A stretch of DNA of 64,000 nt from an uncultured Clostridia bacterium. GTDB taxonomy: Bacteria; Bacillota; Clostridia; Christensenellales; Aristaeellaceae. The stretch lies in the NCBI GenBank assembly GCA_946411525.1, contig CAMKEI010000001.1, positions 124,001 to 188,000 of the forward strand, in the 5' to 3' direction. The notes under the pieces are model-generated. The model was not told where the DNA came from. It made no database searches and worked only from the letters and a program-made list of their open reading frames with translations. A program made the translations under genes and the position numbers. Positions within the stretch are counted from its first letter, which is position 1; every line of letters begins with the position of its first letter. This document shows, in pieces, positions 61,413 through 64,000 of this stretch.

Positions 61413-61481
61413 TTTTCCTGTTCCTCCTCTGATTTCAGGGACTCTGCCCTGTTTATACATGTATTATAAGGATTATGAATA

Positions 61482-61517
61482 AAAAAAGGAATTGCCTGTT
61501 TGAACAAGAATTCCTTC
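61482..61517 (-). terminator. Intrinsic terminator after the coiled-coil gene
   Basis: Arms 61510-61517 and 61487-61494 (8 bp) with an inner 4-bp pair, separated by small internal loops, followed by seven U residues on the minus strand. It separates the coiled-coil gene from ugpC. Confidence 0.75.
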
Positions 61518-61552
61518 TCTTTTTGTGCAATTCTGACAATGAACAGAAAGAA

Positions 61553-62191
61553 TCAGCGGTGATTCCGGATTTCGTTTCTCTCGAGCCTGATATTGTTGAT
61601 CAGCTCACTGAGCTTCCTGTCGGTATCGGCAAGCAGCGAATCCATATAGTCAAGCGTGTTTTTATGCAGTTCCGCGGCTTCCTGCCGGGCGCTTTCCCTC
61701 AGCTCGTCGCATTCGACGCGGGCCCTGCGGACAATACTTTCTTCCTCAACCAGCTGTTGGGCCTTTTTTTCTGCATCACTGATCATCCGGCTGGTTTCGG
61801 CTGCCGCCGCATCCATCCGGGCGGAAGCTTCATTTGTCGCCCTGTCCATCAGCGCGTTCGCCTCACGGTTTGCCTGTTCCATGATCTGCTGAGCGTTCTG
61901 TGTGGCCTCATTGACCATATTCTGGGCCTGCGTGGACGCGTTTTCAAGGATTTCCCGCTTTTTCTGTTCAGTTTCGTTCCGGATTGTTTCTTCTTCCTGG
62001 ACGATCGCCGCGGCTTTTTTGACTGTGTCGGGCAGATGATCCCTGAGATATTCCAGCTGCGCCTGCATCAGGTTGCGGTTGACAATACATCCTTCGCTGC
62101 TGATCAGGCTTCTTTTGGCATTTTTCAGTTCTTCCATCAAAACGCTGACTGCCTTGAGGCATTCTTCCGAACTTTTGATATCATTGGCCAT
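61553..62191 (-). CDS. Coiled-coil protein (DivIVA/V-type ATPase H-like)
   Basis: A 212-residue, Gln- and Ala-rich protein predicted to be almost wholly alpha-helical coiled coil from about 75 to 190 (repeats of the type NEATQNAQQIMEQANREAN and DAAAAETSRMISDAEKKAQ). Such genes follow coaD in many Clostridia and are called ATPase subunit H-like, though no ATPase site is seen. It may scaffold division or envelope proteins as DivIVA does. The gene lies 26 bases after coaD. Confidence 0.7.
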   Translation of the reverse strand: MANDIKSSEECLKAVSVLMEELKNAKRSLISSEGCIVNRNLMQAQLEYLRDHLPDTVKKAAAIVQEEETIRNETEQKKREILENASTQAQNMVNEATQNAQQIMEQANREANALMDRATNEASARMDAAAAETSRMISDAEKKAQQLVEEESIVRRARVECDELRESARQEAAELHKNTLDYMDSLLADTDRKLSELINNIRLERNEIRNHR

Positions 62192-62217
62192 GAATCAATT
62201 CTCCCCTTCCTGCTTTA

Positions 62218-62703
62218 CTATATTTTTTTCGACAACAGATCCAGAATTTCCTCTGCCAGTTCATCGGGAACAAAGGGACGGATATCCCCGCTGAAAGAGG
62301 CAATCTCCTTGACGGCTGAGGAGGATATCCCGTTCATGAGGGGATTGCAGGGAATGAAAACTGTTTCGATATTGCTGTTCAGCATTCTGTTGGCTCCCCA
62401 GGACTGCAGTTCCTGATCCAGTTCGGAATTTCCCCGTATACCTCTGAGGACAATCGTTTCATTGTTACGGTTCATGTATTCGGCAAGCAGACCGTCCCAT
62501 TTATCAACGGAAACATTCGGAAATGCCGCACAGACCCTGCGGAGCATCTGGATCCGTTTTTCGACCGGAATGGATCCCTTTTTACGGATATTGTTCATAA
62601 CAGTAACCGTCACCCGGTCAAACATGCGCGAGGCTCTTGAAATCAGATCAAAATGTCCCTTCGTCACAGGATCGAAGGACCCGGGGAAAACGCAGGAAAC
62701 CAT
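62218..62703 (-). CDS. coaD: Phosphopantetheine adenylyltransferase
   Basis: Makes dephospho-CoA from 4'-phosphopantetheine and ATP, the fourth step of CoA synthesis. The 161-residue protein has the nucleotidyltransferase motif FPGSFDPVTKGHFDLI (about 6-21) and the second region NGISSSAVKEIASF (about 124-137). It starts 6 bases after rsmD. The rsmD-coaD pair is nearly universal in bacteria. Confidence 0.98.
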   Translation of the reverse strand: MVSCVFPGSFDPVTKGHFDLISRASRMFDRVTVTVMNNIRKKGSIPVEKRIQMLRRVCAAFPNVSVDKWDGLLAEYMNRNNETIVLRGIRGNSELDQELQSWGANRMLNSNIETVFIPCNPLMNGISSSAVKEIASFSGDIRPFVPDELAEEILDLLSKKI

Positions 62704-62709
62704 GTTTTT

Positions 62710-63264
62710 TTACACTCCTTCTTCTGATAATCTGTAGATCGCGGCGGCACAGAAGCCCCAGCTTCTGCGTTTCACCGCAGAAAAGCATTCCGGGACGAGA
62801 GGTTCTTCTCCTGACTGATGTTCCAGAACAATCAGTGTATCGGTTCCGATCAGGGGAATCAGGGCAGAGAATACTTCCCTCATATCAAGCATTGCGTATG
62901 GCGGATCGAGAAAAACGAGGTCAAAACTTTCTTTCTCCTTACACAGCGTCTCAATGGCTGCCCGCCAGTCGCACCGAAGCTGTCTGCAGCGTTCATCATA
63001 ACCCAGGGCCAGGATGTTTTTCTGCTGGACAGCGTATGCCCTTCTGTCCTTATCATTCAAAACGGCAAAAGCGGAGCCTCGGCTCAGGGCTTCGAGACTC
63101 AGTGCTCCGCTGCCCGCAAAGAGATCAAGGACACGGCTGCCGGGAATATTGTACTGAATCATATTAAATATATTTTCACGTACGCGGTCAAGGGTCGGCC
63201 TTGTATGGATCCCTTCAGGCGCACTGATGATCCTTCCCCTGGATTCCCCGGCTATAATACGCAT
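62710..63264 (-). CDS. rsmD: 16S rRNA (guanine966-N2)-methyltransferase RsmD
   Basis: Methylates G966 in 16S rRNA. The 184-residue protein has motif I VLDLFAGSGALSLEALSRG (about 45-63) and the catalytic LVFLDPPYA (about 118-126). The start MRIIAGESRGRII is the usual family beginning. Confidence 0.97.
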   Translation of the reverse strand: MRIIAGESRGRIISAPEGIHTRPTLDRVRENIFNMIQYNIPGSRVLDLFAGSGALSLEALSRGSAFAVLNDKDRRAYAVQQKNILALGYDERCRQLRCDWRAAIETLCKEKESFDLVFLDPPYAMLDMREVFSALIPLIGTDTLIVLEHQSGEEPLVPECFSAVKRRSWGFCAAAIYRLSEEGV

Positions 63265-63291
63265 GTTCTTTTTTACTCTCTTTCGGCCGAT

Positions 63292-64000
63292 TCAGTTCAG
63301 CTGTTCCGGTTCATGGCTTCGCGCGGATGAAGCCCGCGCTTTTCTTTGCTTTCTTTCTTTGCGTATCCTTTTCTTTTCATTTTCGGAAATGGCAGTGTGA
63401 ATTTGCGTCCTGATGTTTCTCCCGGTCAGATAGCCTGTGCCGTAAGCCGCGGCAGGAAGAAGCATAATCAGCGGACTGATCCGCTCGAGGATCATCAGGC
63501 CGGTTTTGTTGTCGGATCCGATCAGATTCACATAAGGAATGATCGCAATACGGACAGCGGCACGCAGATAATCAATCAGATGCATGCCTTCAGGCTGAAC
63601 ATAATTGATCAGCGCGTTCCCGATATCGCTTCTTTTAGTATATGCCTGCATCCAGGACGGCAGTGTGCCTGATCCGGTCATTTGCACGGAGGTGTTCAAA
63701 GCAAGCAGAACCGCAACAATAAACAATGGAAGCATGCCGATGAGTCCGGTGATATATCCTTTCATCGGATGAAAGCACATGCGCTGTTCACTGTCGCTGA
63801 AAGGCTGACCTTTTTCTCTTTTCTGCCACAGGATCTCGCCTCTGTTGACATCATCGGCACCGCGTTTTGATCCGATATTGAAAAGGATGATCAGACCCAG
63901 AATAATGGCCGCCCCGTTCAGAAGCAGTCTGAGAAGAAAATTGCTGAATATGGCGGAAGCACAGGCGATAAAAGTGACAAAAATGATGATGATAATCGTA
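63292..64000 (-). CDS. Multi-spanning membrane protein, 5' end off the window
   Basis: The frame is open from the stop at 63292 to base 64000, at least 235 residues with no in-window start required. At least four hydrophobic segments are visible: two near the right edge (VTFIACASAIF and IILGLIILF), one at about 63715-63775 (GLIGMLPLFIVAVLLAL) and one nearer the C-terminus (LIMLLPAAAYGTGYLTG). The last 30 residues are strongly basic (KKRIRKERKQRKARASS). It lies 27 bases upstream of rsmD. I do not recognise a family. Confidence 0.78.
   Translation of the reverse strand, partial: TIIIIIFVTFIACASAIFSNFLLRLLLNGAAIILGLIILFNIGSKRGADDVNRGEILWQKREKGQPFSDSEQRMCFHPMKGYITGLIGMLPLFIVAVLLALNTSVQMTGSGTLPSWMQAYTKRSDIGNALINYVQPEGMHLIDYLRAAVRIAIIPYVNLIGSDNKTGLMILERISPLIMLLPAAAYGTGYLTGRNIRTQIHTAISENEKKRIRKERKQRKARASSARSHEPEQLN

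Noticed and set aside
60258..61469. 403-residue plus-strand ORF opposite ugpC
   Set aside because: ugpC is certain. The antisense frame has no stop only because of the codon bias of that gene; it also begins inside the strong terminator.

Overview
The window looks like a core chromosomal segment of an anaerobic, low- to mid-GC Bacillota, most likely of class Clostridia. The reasons are classic Firmicutes gene strings (phoH-pgpH-ybeY-cdd-era; rbgA-rnhB-yraN-comM-dprA-topA-trmFO-hslV-hslU; lepA-hemW; coaD-rsmD), a T-box leader, HprK, an MsmX/UgpC-type ATPase, a CdaR-type regulator and TTGACA/TATAAT promoters with 17-base spacers. The genus cannot be fixed from sequence alone. No rRNA, tRNA, CRISPR array or insertion sequence was seen. 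Almost the whole window is coding. The only gene-free stretch over 300 bases (about 11,900-12,419) holds a T-box leader and two divergent promoters.

Layout. 1-6,826 (minus): one operon from a strong promoter: DUF512 radical-SAM/PDZ protein, der, plsY, lepA, a SLOG-like gene and hemW (cut by the left edge). 6,860-7,964: a single mreB with its own promoter and terminator. 7,965-12,226 (minus): a T-box-controlled two-gene operon of a 2-isopropylmalate-synthase-like protein that lacks the usual catalytic residues and a fused TIM-barrel/acyl-CoA-ligase protein. This is the best candidate for an undescribed system. 12,355-17,534 (plus): phoH, pgpH, a fused ybeY-cdd gene and era. 17,550-24,342: rRNA methyltransferase, GNAT, a small cysteine-rich protein, an MBL/beta-CASP protein, a tyrosine recombinase with a large palindrome in its leader, a prolyl-tRNA editing protein, rnhA and proC. 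24,386-38,576 (minus): a ten-gene housekeeping operon carrying a very large double glycosyltransferase. 38,619-42,872 (minus): rplS with a leader, then GH3 glycosidase, DUF2461, a 54-residue membrane protein and DUF4230, inserted where rbgA usually follows rplS.

42,887-50,591: an ATP-grasp protein, ychF, uppP, a DacF-type carboxypeptidase, a two-component system and a UBA/DUF4342-like membrane protein. 50,631-55,028 (plus): a sugar-kinase operon (FGGY kinase, HAD phosphatase, HPr kinase, ROK kinase) behind a nested palindrome. 55,118-60,268: SPFH/zinc-ribbon protein with an unknown receiver-like partner, a lipoprotein S41 protease, a CdaR-like regulator and a secreted cysteine-hydrolase-like protein. 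60,291-64,000 (minus): sugar-importer ATPase, a coiled-coil protein, coaD, rsmD and a membrane protein cut by the right edge.

Functionally the segment combines translation and ribosome biogenesis (lepA, der, era, ybeY, rplS, rbgA, rlmI-like, rsmD, trmFO), envelope synthesis (mreB, plsY, uppP, dacF, the glycosyltransferase), DNA processing (topA, dprA, comM, rnhA, rnhB, Xer) and carbohydrate use and its control (GH3, FGGY, ROK, HprK, UgpC, CdaR-like). Many start codons were moved from the longest ORF on the basis of Shine-Dalgarno position, gene overlap and promoter position. These choices are stated per gene.
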